A stretch of DNA of 64,000 nt, from positions 1 to 64,000 of the forward strand of contig NZ_CP063373.1 of the NCBI RefSeq assembly GCF_015160855.1, written 5' to 3'. Positions 24,566 to 33,405 of this stretch are shown piece by piece. The notes below the pieces were generated by a model. That model made no database searches. It was not told the DNA's origin and was given only the letters and a program-made list of their open reading frames with translations. The stretch's first letter is position 1. Each line of letters opens with the position of its first letter. Source of the stretch: Streptomyces ferrugineus (GTDB lineage: Bacteria; Actinomycetota; Actinomycetes; Streptomycetales; Streptomycetaceae). The translations under genes and the position numbers were made by a program.

Positions 24566-26086
24566 ATGAGCACAACATCCAGCACGGCATCCAGCACAAC
24601 ATCCGGCTCGCAGCGCATATCCGCAAGCCGCCCCCTGCAGACGACACCCCCGATCGCCACCGCCCCACTGACCGCCACCCCCGTACTCGCCCGGGCCGCG
24701 CGGTTCGTCATCAACCTCGCCATCGTGCTGGCGATCGTCACCGCCGGCCTCGTGGCCGGGACCGGCACCAGCGACGCGGCCACCACCCGCGCCCGCATCG
24801 CCGAGATCGCCGAGGCGGAGGTCGGCAAGAACGAGGCGGACGGCAGCTGCCTGAAGTACGGGCCGTGCACCACCACGCCGTGGTGTGCCTACTTCACCAA
24901 GTGGGTGTGGAAGACCGCGGGAATCACCGAACTGCCGGACACCTACGCCGCCCGCGGAGTCGGGCTGTGGGCTCAAAAGCGCGGCCAGTTCAGCCCTCGA
25001 CCCGCGGACGGGATCGGCAACCCCGAAGTCGGTGACCTGGCCGTCTACGGCACCCCCGCCAACGCCACCGGCGGGCACATCGGGGTCATCACCGCAGTGC
25101 ACAGCAACGGCACCCTCACCACCGTCGACGGCAACTACGGCGACAAGGTCGCCCGCCGCACCGTCGACCCCCGCAGGACCACCAGCGGAGTGGACGACCT
25201 GAAGATCTCCGGCTACGTCAAACCCACCGGCGTGGAGACTCCGACGGCGAAGGGGCGGTTGTTCCACAACCTGCGTGCGGCCGCGGACGGCAATTGGACG
25301 GGGGCGGGTCTCGTCGACGGCAATGCCGAGATCACCGACACCGCCGAGGCCGGCGACCGCGACGGTCGCCTGCATGTGCTGACGCTGCTCAACGGCCAGG
25401 TCTTCCACAACACACGCGGCACCGACGGCCACTGGACCGGAGCAAGCCTCATCGACGGCAACGGCGCCATCTCCAAGGTGGCCGCAGCCACCACGTCCAG
25501 CGGAGACCTGCACCTGCTGACACTGCTCAACGGCCGCGTCTTCCACAACATGCGAAGCACCGACGGCCACTGGACCGGCGCCCAGGTCGCCGACGGCAAC
25601 GGCGCCATCTCCGACATCGCTGCCGCCGGCGACCGCGACGGCCGCCTGCACGTGCTGACCCTGCTCAACGGCCAGGTCTTCCACAACATGCGAGGCGCCG
25701 ACGGCCACTGGACCGGAGCAAGCCTCATCGACGGCAACGGCGCCATCTCCAAGGTGGCCGCAGCCACCACGTCCAGCGGAGACCTGCACCTGCTGACACT
25801 GCTCAACGGCCGCGTCTTCCACAACATGCGAAGCACCGACGGCCACTGGACCGGCGCCCAGGTCGCCGACGGCAACGGCGCCATCTCCGACATCGCTGCC
25901 GCCGGTGACCGCGACGGCCGCCTGCACGTGCTGACCCTGCTCAACGGCCAGGTCTTCCACAACATGCGAGGCGCCGACGGCCGCTGGACCGGGGCGAGCG
26001 TCTCCGACCCCAGCGGCCACATCGTCACCATCGCCGCAGCCACCACCCCCAACGGCGACCTGCACCAGGCCACCCTGGCCCCGTGA
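24566..26086 (+). CDS. Secreted CHAP-domain protein with repeat array
   Basis: 506 residues. An unusually long Ser/Thr-rich N-terminus precedes a hydrophobic segment (about 48-70, TSDAATT cleavage region). A CHAP amidase/peptidase domain follows (75-215) with the catalytic Cys in TTPWCAYFTKWVW and His in TGGHIGVITAV. The rest (about 232-500) is an array of 46-residue units VFHNxRxxDGHWTGA...DGNGAIS, a propeller-like or carbohydrate/peptide-binding array, in alternating A/B forms. It probably cuts peptidoglycan or a surface peptide. ATG 24566 has AGAGAG upstream. A strong hairpin follows the stop. The array DNA is nearly identical between copies, a sign of recent expansion. Confidence 0.85.
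   Translation: MSTTSSTASSTTSGSQRISASRPLQTTPPIATAPLTATPVLARAARFVINLAIVLAIVTAGLVAGTGTSDAATTRARIAEIAEAEVGKNEADGSCLKYGPCTTTPWCAYFTKWVWKTAGITELPDTYAARGVGLWAQKRGQFSPRPADGIGNPEVGDLAVYGTPANATGGHIGVITAVHSNGTLTTVDGNYGDKVARRTVDPRRTTSGVDDLKISGYVKPTGVETPTAKGRLFHNLRAAADGNWTGAGLVDGNAEITDTAEAGDRDGRLHVLTLLNGQVFHNTRGTDGHWTGASLIDGNGAISKVAAATTSSGDLHLLTLLNGRVFHNMRSTDGHWTGAQVADGNGAISDIAAAGDRDGRLHVLTLLNGQVFHNMRGADGHWTGASLIDGNGAISKVAAATTSSGDLHLLTLLNGRVFHNMRSTDGHWTGAQVADGNGAISDIAAAGDRDGRLHVLTLLNGQVFHNMRGADGRWTGASVSDPSGHIVTIAAATTPNGDLHQATLAP
25390..26000 (+). repeat. Near-identical 276-bp in-gene tandem repeat
   Basis: Unit starts at 25390, 25666 and 25942 (third partial), each beginning CAACGGCCAGGTCTTCCACA. Copies 1 and 2 differ at only a few bases, including at third codon positions, and each encodes one A/B pair of 46-residue modules. 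Confidence 0.9.
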
Positions 26087-26105
26087 TCCGCCACGACAAC
26101 AGAGA

Positions 26106-26131
26106 GCGGGCCGGTCCCACGACCGGCCCGC
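26106..26131 (+). terminator. Terminator hairpin after the CHAP gene
   Basis: GCGGGCCGGTC (26106-26116) and GACCGGCCCGC (26121-26131) form a perfect 11-bp stem with a CCAC loop, 19 bp after the stop. Confidence 0.8.
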
Positions 26132-26370
26132 CGTCGCCGTTCCGCTCCAGGCGTGTGGCCTTCCTGCGAGAGCGGCCCGAAACGACGCTGTCGCGGCTGG
26201 AGGAAGTGTGGCGGCACCGGCAACAGGCGCTTCAGCGCTCGGCGTTGTAGCCAGCCGCCGCAGTATGGCCGGATCGCGACCGTACCTCCACATCGTTGTC
26301 AGGGAGAGCTTGCGCGACGTCAATTACCCTGCCACCAAGCAGAATTGGCTGACCACCAATGGGGGCGAAG

Positions 26371-28566
26371 ATGCCGGGGGTTCAACAGCGTTGCGCGGCA
26401 CTCGTCGCCGCCGCGCGGGCAAGGCTGCGGCCGACCGGCAACCGCGTCACCGGCTACCTGGCCGTCTGCGCGGTCGGCACGCTCATCGGCAGCTCGCTCG
26501 CCGTCGGAGCCGGCGCCTCCGGCACCCGGCCCAGGATCGCCGACATCGGCGCCTGGCTGGCCAGCAGCGCGAAGGGCGAGGTCGTCCACGCCCATGGGCT
26601 GACCGGTGAGGTGGAGGGCAAAGCCGTGCTGCCGGACGGGATGGCGGGCCATCCGGTCTCGGTCGCGCAGGACGGCGACACGACGCTGGTGCTGGACGAG
26701 CGGACCGGCCGGGTCGTACGGATCGACGCCGCGCAGCTGACCGCCGAGCAGTCGGCGGACTACGGTGCGGCCGGGCTGCAACTGGTCTCCGGGGGCGCGT
26801 ACGCGTACGTCGTCGACCCCGCCAAGGGCACCGTCCAGCGGATCGACCCGGCGATGACGACGGCCGAGAGCCCGCCCGTGGGAGTGGGCGGGAAGCCGGG
26901 GGCGGCCGTGGTGGACGGGGACGGCACACTGTGGGTGCCGCTGCCGGACCAGGGCACGGTGGTGCCGTTCGTCGAGGGCCGCAAGGGCGCGGCGGTGAAG
27001 GTGGCCGAAGCGGGTCACGAACTGGCGTTGACCCTGGCCGGCGGCCGGCCCGTGGTGACCGACGGGACCACCGCCGCGATGACGGTGCTGTCGGCGAGGG
27101 GCGTGCAGGGCACCTTCGAACTGGGCGGCGCCTTCGCCGGGGCGGACCCGGCCGACGTCCTGGTGCCGACGGGCACCGACGGCTCCGCGGTGCCGGTGCT
27201 CGCCGCCGACAGCGGGGACCTGGTGGTGGTGGACGTCCGCAGCAGGCAGACCACGCGTGCCCGCGTGCCGACGGAAGGCCACGATCTGGGAGCACCCCAG
27301 CTCCTGGGCAAGCGGGTCTACATCCCCGACGAGTCCACCGGCAGCCTCCTGGTGTACGACACCTCCCTCTCCGCGCTCACCGAACCGGTACGGGTCACCG
27401 ACGGGGCGGGGTCGCTCGAACTCTTCGTCCGCGATGGCCTGTTGTGGGTGAACGACCCGGACGGCGCCGCGGCCGCGGTCATCGACGCCGAGGGCGAGGT
27501 GCGGCGGATCGGGAAGTACGGGACGGACGCGCCGTCCGCGCGCAAGCCCGGGGACGAGCCGGTGGAGAACAGCGTCCCGACGGGCCCGCCCGCCGCGCCG
27601 CCGATTCCACCTCGGACGGATGGCCCGGGCGCGACGGCTCCGGTGTCGGGTACCCCGTCCGGCGGTGCGTCCGGCAGCCCGTCCCCGGAGGTGTCCGGCC
27701 CCGGGCCGACGCAGCCGGTGCCCGAACCCGGGGCCCCGGGAGCCCCGCAGGCGGAGTCCCGGTCGGGCGCCATCCGGATCACCTTCGCCAAGGCGCTGGG
27801 CGCGACCCCGCAGCGCTATGTGCTCAAGGGGGCGGCACGGGACCAGACGGTCACTCCGGAGGCGGTGGGGCCCGACGGCCCGTTCGCCTTCGAGGTGAGG
27901 GGCGGGTCGTGCGAGGAGCAGTACAGCTTCACCGTGGTGGCGGAGTACGGCGGGGGCAGGCCGGACAAGGAGTCCGTGCCGTCGGCGTTCGCGCGGCCGT
28001 GCATTGCGCCGGGGGCACCGCGGAACGTCACCTTCACTCCGGCCCAGGGCGGACACGGCGGCACGGTGACATGGCAGCCGCCCCAAGGCGAGAACGGCTC
28101 GATGACGTACGTGGTCAATGGGCCCGGCGGGACGGCGAATACCACCAAGCCCAGTTACACGTACGGGAATCTGAAAAACCGCAGCAAGCACGGGGTGTCG
28201 GTGATGGCGAGCAACGCCGCCGGATCGGGCGCGGCGGCGTCCGGGTGGATCGACCTGACCCCTCCCTCTCAGCAGATGTACATCGTGAATAACACCGCCA
28301 ACGAGGACCCCGTCATCATCCGCACGTCGCCCTTGACCTCGGAGGGCGGCCGGGCGGGCACGATGCCCGGCGGGCGGGATGACGTGGTCACCGTCGTCCA
28401 CTGCAAGGTGAAGGGCACTGAAATCCCGTGGTCCAACGGTGAGAAAACTGATGTCTGGGCCTTCCACACCTATCACGACCCCGCCACCGGCAAGGACACC
28501 ACCGGGTACACCTCTGACATCTTCGTGAACTCCCGCTCCAACCCCGACATCTGGGAATGCGAATGA
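26371..28566 (+). CDS. Surface beta-propeller / fibronectin type III protein
   Basis: 731 residues. One N-terminal membrane helix (about 28-50), then a seven-blade-like propeller region (about 85-380; repeated patterns such as TTLVLDERTGRVVRIDA, AYVVDPAKGTVQRIDP, LWVNDPDGAAAAVIDAEG), a Pro/Ser/Gly linker (about 395-450), two fibronectin type III-like domains (450-640; PGAPRNVTFTPAQGG, TVTWQPP), and a C-terminal region (HCKVKGTEIPWSNG, WAFHTYHDPATGKDT). It is the first gene of a coupled operon: its TGA overlaps the MoxR ATG. The same order (FN3 protein, MoxR, DUF58, transglutaminase-like) is conserved in actinobacteria. ATG 26371 is preferred because GGGGGCGAAG precedes it; ATG 26359 is possible. 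Confidence 0.85.
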   Translation: MPGVQQRCAALVAAARARLRPTGNRVTGYLAVCAVGTLIGSSLAVGAGASGTRPRIADIGAWLASSAKGEVVHAHGLTGEVEGKAVLPDGMAGHPVSVAQDGDTTLVLDERTGRVVRIDAAQLTAEQSADYGAAGLQLVSGGAYAYVVDPAKGTVQRIDPAMTTAESPPVGVGGKPGAAVVDGDGTLWVPLPDQGTVVPFVEGRKGAAVKVAEAGHELALTLAGGRPVVTDGTTAAMTVLSARGVQGTFELGGAFAGADPADVLVPTGTDGSAVPVLAADSGDLVVVDVRSRQTTRARVPTEGHDLGAPQLLGKRVYIPDESTGSLLVYDTSLSALTEPVRVTDGAGSLELFVRDGLLWVNDPDGAAAAVIDAEGEVRRIGKYGTDAPSARKPGDEPVENSVPTGPPAAPPIPPRTDGPGATAPVSGTPSGGASGSPSPEVSGPGPTQPVPEPGAPGAPQAESRSGAIRITFAKALGATPQRYVLKGAARDQTVTPEAVGPDGPFAFEVRGGSCEEQYSFTVVAEYGGGRPDKESVPSAFARPCIAPGAPRNVTFTPAQGGHGGTVTWQPPQGENGSMTYVVNGPGGTANTTKPSYTYGNLKNRSKHGVSVMASNAAGSGAAASGWIDLTPPSQQMYIVNNTANEDPVIIRTSPLTSEGGRAGTMPGGRDDVVTVVHCKVKGTEIPWSNGEKTDVWAFHTYHDPATGKDTTGYTSDIFVNSRSNPDIWECE

Positions 28567-29501
28567 CCTTCGCCGAGACCTTCCACACCCTCGCCGACAA
28601 CATCGAACACGTCGTCAAGGGCAAGCGCGACACCATCGAACTCGCCCTCACCTGCCTCTTCTCCGAAGGCCACCTCCTGATCGAGGACGTGCCCGGCACC
28701 GGCAAGACCACCCTCGCCCGCTGCCTCGCCGCCTCCATCGAGGCCGACTTCGCGCGTGTGCAGTTCACCCCGGACCTGCTGCCCTCCGACATCACCGGCG
28801 TCACCGTCTACCGCCAGAACACCGGCGTGTTCGAGTTCCTCCCCGGCCCGGTCTTCGCCAACATCGTGCTCGGCGACGAGATCAACCGCGCCTCCCCCAA
28901 GACCCAGTCCGCGCTGCTGGAGGTGATGGAGGAGCGCCGGGTCACCGCCGACGGCACCACGCATCCGGTGCCCCGCCCGTTCATGGTGCTCGCCACCCAG
29001 AACTCGGTGGACATGGGCGGTACTTACCCGTTGCCGGAGGCACAGCTCGACCGGTTCCTCATGCGGATCACCGTCGGCTACCCCGACCACGCCTCCGAGG
29101 TCACGGTCGTCAAAGGGGCCGGCACCACACCCGAGTCGCTGGCCCCCGTCGCCACCGCCCGGGAGGTCGCGGAGCTCATCGAGGCCGCCGCCGACGTGCA
29201 GGTGGCCGACGCGCTGTACGACTACCTGGTGCGGGTGGTGGCGGCGACCCGCTCCCTCCCCGACGTACGCCTCGGCGCCTCGCCGCGCGGCTCCGTCGCC
29301 CTGTTGCGCGCGGTCCGGGTGCGGGCGGCCTCGCAGTCCCGGCCGTACGCGTTCCCCGAGGACGTCAAGGCGCTGGCCGGGCCCGTTCTGGCGCACCGGC
29401 TGATCCTCACCCCGGAGGCCGAGCTGAGCGGCCGTACCGGCACGGACGTGATCGAGGAAGTGCTGGCCACGGTCGAGCTGAACAGCGGGGCACGCCTCTG
29501 A
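28563..29501 (+). CDS. MoxR-family AAA ATPase
   Basis: 312 residues. Walker A in IEDVPGTGKTTLARCLA (~35-50), Walker B in ANIVLGDEINRASPKTQSAL (~100), sensor 1 in MVLATQNSVDMGGTYPLPE and an Arg-finger region LDRFLMRITVGYPD. MoxR ATPases act as chaperones that assemble or activate protein complexes, generally together with a DUF58/vWA-like partner, which is the next gene. The ATG overlaps the upstream stop (ATGA); an alternative ATG lies 6 nt earlier. Confidence 0.95.
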   Translation: MTFAETFHTLADNIEHVVKGKRDTIELALTCLFSEGHLLIEDVPGTGKTTLARCLAASIEADFARVQFTPDLLPSDITGVTVYRQNTGVFEFLPGPVFANIVLGDEINRASPKTQSALLEVMEERRVTADGTTHPVPRPFMVLATQNSVDMGGTYPLPEAQLDRFLMRITVGYPDHASEVTVVKGAGTTPESLAPVATAREVAELIEAAADVQVADALYDYLVRVVAATRSLPDVRLGASPRGSVALLRAVRVRAASQSRPYAFPEDVKALAGPVLAHRLILTPEAELSGRTGTDVIEEVLATVELNSGARL

Positions 29502-30661
29502 TGCTGTCGGCCACCGGGTGGGGCACGCTGGTGGCGGGCGCCGTGCTGACCACCACCGGCTACGTGCTCGGGTACGGCGAGGCCGCGGCACTCGGCACGG
29601 CCTGTCTGCTGGCCGTCGCCGTCGCCGTGCTGTGGGCGCTGCCCGCACCCGTGCTGGGCACCGAGCGGCGGATCACGCCGAGCCGGGTGAGCCGGGGCGA
29701 TCCCGCCGAGGGGGTGGTCACCCTCACCAACACCGGGGGGCGCACCCGGCGGGGGCTGCGCGCCATCGACCGGTGCGGCGAGCGGGACATCGCCGTCGAG
29801 GTGCCGCCGCTGCGCCCGGGCACGTCTTACGAGGTGCGGTACGCGCTGCCGACCGCTCGCCGCGGCCGCGTCCCGGTGGGGCCGCTGCGGCTGGAGCGCA
29901 CCGATCCGCTCGGCCTCGCCCGCCGCATGCGGCCGTACGACGCCGCGGACACGCTGCTCGTACGGCCCCGGATCCGCCCGCTGCCCGTGCTGCCGTCCGG
30001 GCGGGCGCACCACGTCGAAGGCCCGGCCTCCGACAGCGCCGACGACGGCACGCTGACCTTCCACGCGCTGCGCGAGTACGTCCTCGGTGACGACCTGCGC
30101 CGGGTCCACTGGCGTTCGACGGCCCGCACCGGCACGTTGATGGTCCGCCAGATGGTCGACGTCTCGCTCCCGCACACCACGCTCGTGCTCGACACCCGGC
30201 GGCGTGCCTACGCCTCGGAGGACGACTTCGAGCTGGCCGTGGACTGCGCGGCGTCCATCGCGTACGCGGCCGCCCGCTCCCACTTCCCTGTGCACCTGAC
30301 CAGCGAGGCGGGGGCCCTTCTGCACACCGACGGCTCGGGTCACGACGGCGAGGCCCTGCTGGACGCGCTGGCCGTGGTGCGCCGCTCGGAGCTGCCGTCC
30401 GTGGCCGCCGCCTTCGACGGCCTGGAGGGCCACCACGGCAGCGGGGCGCTGGTCGTCGTGACCGGCACGGGCGACACCCGGGGTCTCGGCGCCGTCGACC
30501 GGGTTCGGCACCGTTTCGACCGGGCGACCATGGTGCGCGTCGGCGCCACCGAAGCCGCGACCACGCGCGACGGCGTCGACCCCGTTGGCGACGTACGGCA
30601 GTTGCGCGTCGCCTCCCTGGACGAACTGCTGGCCGGATGGCGCCGGGAGGCCGCCCGATGA
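29501..30661 (+). CDS. DUF58 membrane protein
   Basis: 386 residues. Two N-terminal membrane helices (about 5-50) are followed by an extracellular-like Ig/arrestin-type region and then the DUF58 core DDLRRVHWRSTARTGTLMVR (~200), which is the family signature, and a vWA-like C-terminal half (HTTLVLDTRRRAYASEDDFE). It starts one base into the MoxR stop (TGATG). It is the standard MoxR partner and connects the ATPase to the membrane transglutaminase-like protein downstream. Confidence 0.93.
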   Translation: MLSATGWGTLVAGAVLTTTGYVLGYGEAAALGTACLLAVAVAVLWALPAPVLGTERRITPSRVSRGDPAEGVVTLTNTGGRTRRGLRAIDRCGERDIAVEVPPLRPGTSYEVRYALPTARRGRVPVGPLRLERTDPLGLARRMRPYDAADTLLVRPRIRPLPVLPSGRAHHVEGPASDSADDGTLTFHALREYVLGDDLRRVHWRSTARTGTLMVRQMVDVSLPHTTLVLDTRRRAYASEDDFELAVDCAASIAYAAARSHFPVHLTSEAGALLHTDGSGHDGEALLDALAVVRRSELPSVAAAFDGLEGHHGSGALVVVTGTGDTRGLGAVDRVRHRFDRATMVRVGATEAATTRDGVDPVGDVRQLRVASLDELLAGWRREAAR

Positions 30662-32940
30662 GCACTACGGCCCCGGCCGCCCCGACGGGCACCGCGGGAG
30701 AGGCGGACCGGGCCGGGCGGCTGTGGTCGCTGCTTCCCGTGGCCGCGCTGTGCGGCGCCGCCGGGTACGGATTCGCCCGGATCTTCCCGCCGTCCGAGCT
30801 GCTTCCGGTACTGGCGGTGGCCGTGTGCGCGCCGATCGCCCTGTCGGTGGCGCTGTCGGGCCTGCTCCGCCGCCGCGCGGCCGCCCGGGAGGTCCGCCCC
30901 ACCCTCCCCCTGTGGCCGTCCGTGCTGCTGACCGCGGCCGCGTGGGCCGTCGTCGTCAGCGCGACGCTGTTCCACGAGGTGAGCGACGGCCTGCCCGGCG
31001 GTGCCGCGCTGCGCGCCGCGTGGTCCGCGCTGCTCGATGCCCCGCACACCCTGCTGTCCACGATCCTGCCGGCCCCCGGCGACCCCGAACTGCTGGTGCT
31101 GCCGCACGCGGTGGTCTGGACGGCCACCGCGGTCTCCGCCGAACTCGCCCTGCGCACCCGTGCCGCGCTGCTCCCGGCCCTCCCCGCGGTCCTCGCCTTC
31201 GGCTTCCCGCTGGTGCTCGGCGCGGACGGCCCCGGATCCTCGTACCCGGCCGCGGGCGCGCTGGCCGCCGCAGCCGCGCTGCTGATCCTCGTACGCTCAC
31301 CGGCCCGGCTTCCACCACGCGCCCTGGCCCTGCGCCTGCCGGCCGTGACCGCGATCGGCCTGGTCGCGGCATTGCTGGGTCCGCACCTGCCCGGCCTCGG
31401 CACCCCCTACCGCCTCGCGCAAGCGGCCACACCACCGGCCGAACGCCCCCAGTCCACCAGCCCGTTGGACCAGGTCGCGGCCTGGATGCGCAACGGGGAG
31501 GAGAAGATCTTCACGGTACGGACCTCGGGCGCGGCCCCCGGCAACTACCGCCTGGCGGTCCTCGACAGATACGACGGCACGACGTGGACGAGCACCACCG
31601 GACTGACCCGCACCGGCGGCCGGGTCCCACCGGAAACGACGGCCACCCCGACCGGAACGGACAACGCCAAGACACTCGAACAGCGTTTCACCGTGCAGTC
31701 ACTGCCCGGCATCTGGCTGCCGGCCGCCGACCGGCCGACGTCCGTGAGTACACCCGAGGGCACCTCCCTGTCCGTCGACCCGGCCAGCGGAGTGCTCTCC
31801 ACGGGCGAGCCCGTCCCCCGCGGCTTCACCTACACGGCGACGTCCCGCCTCCCCAAGTACGACGACGCGGAACGACTACGACAGGCAGCGGCAGCCGCTG
31901 CCGACGACCCGGCACAGGTGGCCCTCCCCCGCGTCGACGCGGCCGGGCAACCCATCCCCTCCGTAGGGTCCTTCAGGAAGATCGCCGAGCGGGTGACCCG
32001 GGGCAGCAGCCATCCGTACGAGCGGGCCGTACGACTGGCCGACTGGCTGCGCACGACCTACCGCCTCGACCCCGGGGCGCTGCCCGGCCACACCTACCGG
32101 AGCCTGGAGTTCTTCCTGGCGGGCGGCGCGGGCGGCACGTCCGAGCAGTTCGCCGCCTCGTTCGCGGTACTGGCCCGCACCCTGGGTCTGCCCACCCGGG
32201 TGGCCGTGGGGTTCCGCCCGGGCACGCGGACCGGCGCCGGCACCTGGCAGGTGCGCGGACGGGACGTACTGGCCTGGCCGGAGGTGAAGTTCAGCGGTGT
32301 CGGCTGGGTGCCGTTCCATCCGACACCCGGTGAGGCCGGGCAGGGCGGCTCCTCCGCGGTGTCGGCACAGCAGCCCGAGGAACCAGCCCAGAAGCCGGAC
32401 CGGGACAGCACCGCCCCGACGCGCCCGTCGACACCCGCGCACACATCGGACCAGGCATCCCCGGCCACCGAGGGCGCGCCCGGCTCCGGCCCGCCCCTGT
32501 GGCTCACCGCCCCGCTCGCGCTGCTTCTGCTCACCACGGCCTACGTCCTGTACGCCCTCTGGCTGCCGTACAACAGGCGCAGCCGACGCCGCAACGACCC
32601 GGACACACGACGCCGGCTCCTCGGCGCCTGGCAGCAGATCACCGAACGCCTCACGGAGATCGGCCTCCCCGACACGGGAGCACATACGGCACAGGAGATC
32701 GCCGCCTTCGTCGAGCGGCACGTGGGCGGCACCGTGGGCCAACGCCTGCCGACCCTGGCCACACTGGTCAACGAGGTCGAGTACGCCAACCGCAGCCCCG
32801 ACGCCGCGAACGCCGACGCCGCGTGGGAGGCCTGCGAGGCGATCGAAAGGACCGTCCACCTCCGGGTACCGCACCGCACCCGCCTGGTCCGCCTCCTACG
32901 CGCCGCGGCCCCGGGCCGTCGCCCTGCCCGAAGCACCTGA
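30658..32940 (+). CDS. TgpA-like membrane protein with inactive transglutaminase domain
   Basis: 760 residues: five to six N-terminal membrane helices (about 20-250), a large outside region, a transglutaminase-core fold (about 440-565), one more membrane helix (~620) and a DUF4129-like cytoplasmic tail. The core aligns well with the family (EQFAASFAVLARTLGLPTRV, WPEVKF, GWVPFHPTP) but all three catalytic residues differ: Ser495 for Cys in GGTSEQF, Leu538 for His in RDVLAW, and His554 for Asp in VPFHPT. So it should not form or cleave peptide bonds by the usual chemistry. ATG 30658 overlaps the DUF58 stop (ATGA). It completes the four-gene operon. A terminator hairpin follows. Confidence 0.88.
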   Translation: MSTTAPAAPTGTAGEADRAGRLWSLLPVAALCGAAGYGFARIFPPSELLPVLAVAVCAPIALSVALSGLLRRRAAAREVRPTLPLWPSVLLTAAAWAVVVSATLFHEVSDGLPGGAALRAAWSALLDAPHTLLSTILPAPGDPELLVLPHAVVWTATAVSAELALRTRAALLPALPAVLAFGFPLVLGADGPGSSYPAAGALAAAAALLILVRSPARLPPRALALRLPAVTAIGLVAALLGPHLPGLGTPYRLAQAATPPAERPQSTSPLDQVAAWMRNGEEKIFTVRTSGAAPGNYRLAVLDRYDGTTWTSTTGLTRTGGRVPPETTATPTGTDNAKTLEQRFTVQSLPGIWLPAADRPTSVSTPEGTSLSVDPASGVLSTGEPVPRGFTYTATSRLPKYDDAERLRQAAAAAADDPAQVALPRVDAAGQPIPSVGSFRKIAERVTRGSSHPYERAVRLADWLRTTYRLDPGALPGHTYRSLEFFLAGGAGGTSEQFAASFAVLARTLGLPTRVAVGFRPGTRTGAGTWQVRGRDVLAWPEVKFSGVGWVPFHPTPGEAGQGGSSAVSAQQPEEPAQKPDRDSTAPTRPSTPAHTSDQASPATEGAPGSGPPLWLTAPLALLLLTTAYVLYALWLPYNRRSRRRNDPDTRRRLLGAWQQITERLTEIGLPDTGAHTAQEIAAFVERHVGGTVGQRLPTLATLVNEVEYANRSPDAANADAAWEACEAIERTVHLRVPHRTRLVRLLRAAAPGRRPARST

Positions 32941-32948
32941 TCAAGCGC

Positions 32949-32987
32949 GTGGCGCCGCCCGCCCGTGAACCGGGCGAGCGGCGCCAC
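32949..32987. terminator. Bidirectional terminator hairpin
   Basis: GTGGCGCCGC at 32949-32958 pairs with GCGGCGCCAC at 32978-32987, with an inner CCCG/CGGG stem, in the 63-bp gap between converging genes. Confidence 0.8.
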
Positions 32988-33003
32988 ACACCGAATCGTG
33001 AAC

Positions 33004-33312
33004 TCAGCCGGGGAACGGCTTGCTCGCGTTCTCATCGGCCTTGATGCAGGCGTCGAGCCTCTTCTGAATGGCGGCCGCGTCGTTGAGGGCCTTGCTGGCC
33101 GCCGCGGTCTCGCCCAGCCGCTTCAGCTTCGCGGCCTTGGCCTTGAGGTCGGCGATCTGCTGGCGCATCTTGTTCTTGTTGCACGTGATGGCGGCCCTGA
33201 CCGAGACCGCGCCCTGGTCGGCCGAGGTGGCGGCCTGAGCAGGCATCGACGTGACGAAGAGGCCACCGACGATGGCCGCGGAGACGGCCAGGGCGGAGAA
33301 GCGCTTGGTCAT
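33004..33312 (-). CDS. Small secreted helical protein, unknown function
   Basis: 102 residues. A clear Sec signal peptide (MTKRFSALAVSAAIVGGLFV, ending AQA before ATSADQ) is followed by a mature protein of about 75 residues with two Cys (AAITC, RLDAC) that could form one disulfide, and a Lys/Ala-rich amphipathic helix between them (QIADLKAKAAKLKRLGETAA). I do not recognise the family. ATG 33312 has GGGGGAAA 6 nt upstream. It stands alone between a terminator and a secreted peptidase gene on the same strand 93 bp further on. Confidence 0.8.
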   Translation of the reverse strand: MTKRFSALAVSAAIVGGLFVTSMPAQAATSADQGAVSVRAAITCNKNKMRQQIADLKAKAAKLKRLGETAAASKALNDAAAIQKRLDACIKADENASKPFPG

Positions 33313-33405
33313 GAGTGTTTCCCCCAGATAGGGCTTGCGTTGGTCGCAGTGGATCTTACAGAGCCCTGTTGACTCACCAGTAACTGGCCGCACTGCCAGC
33401 CGACT

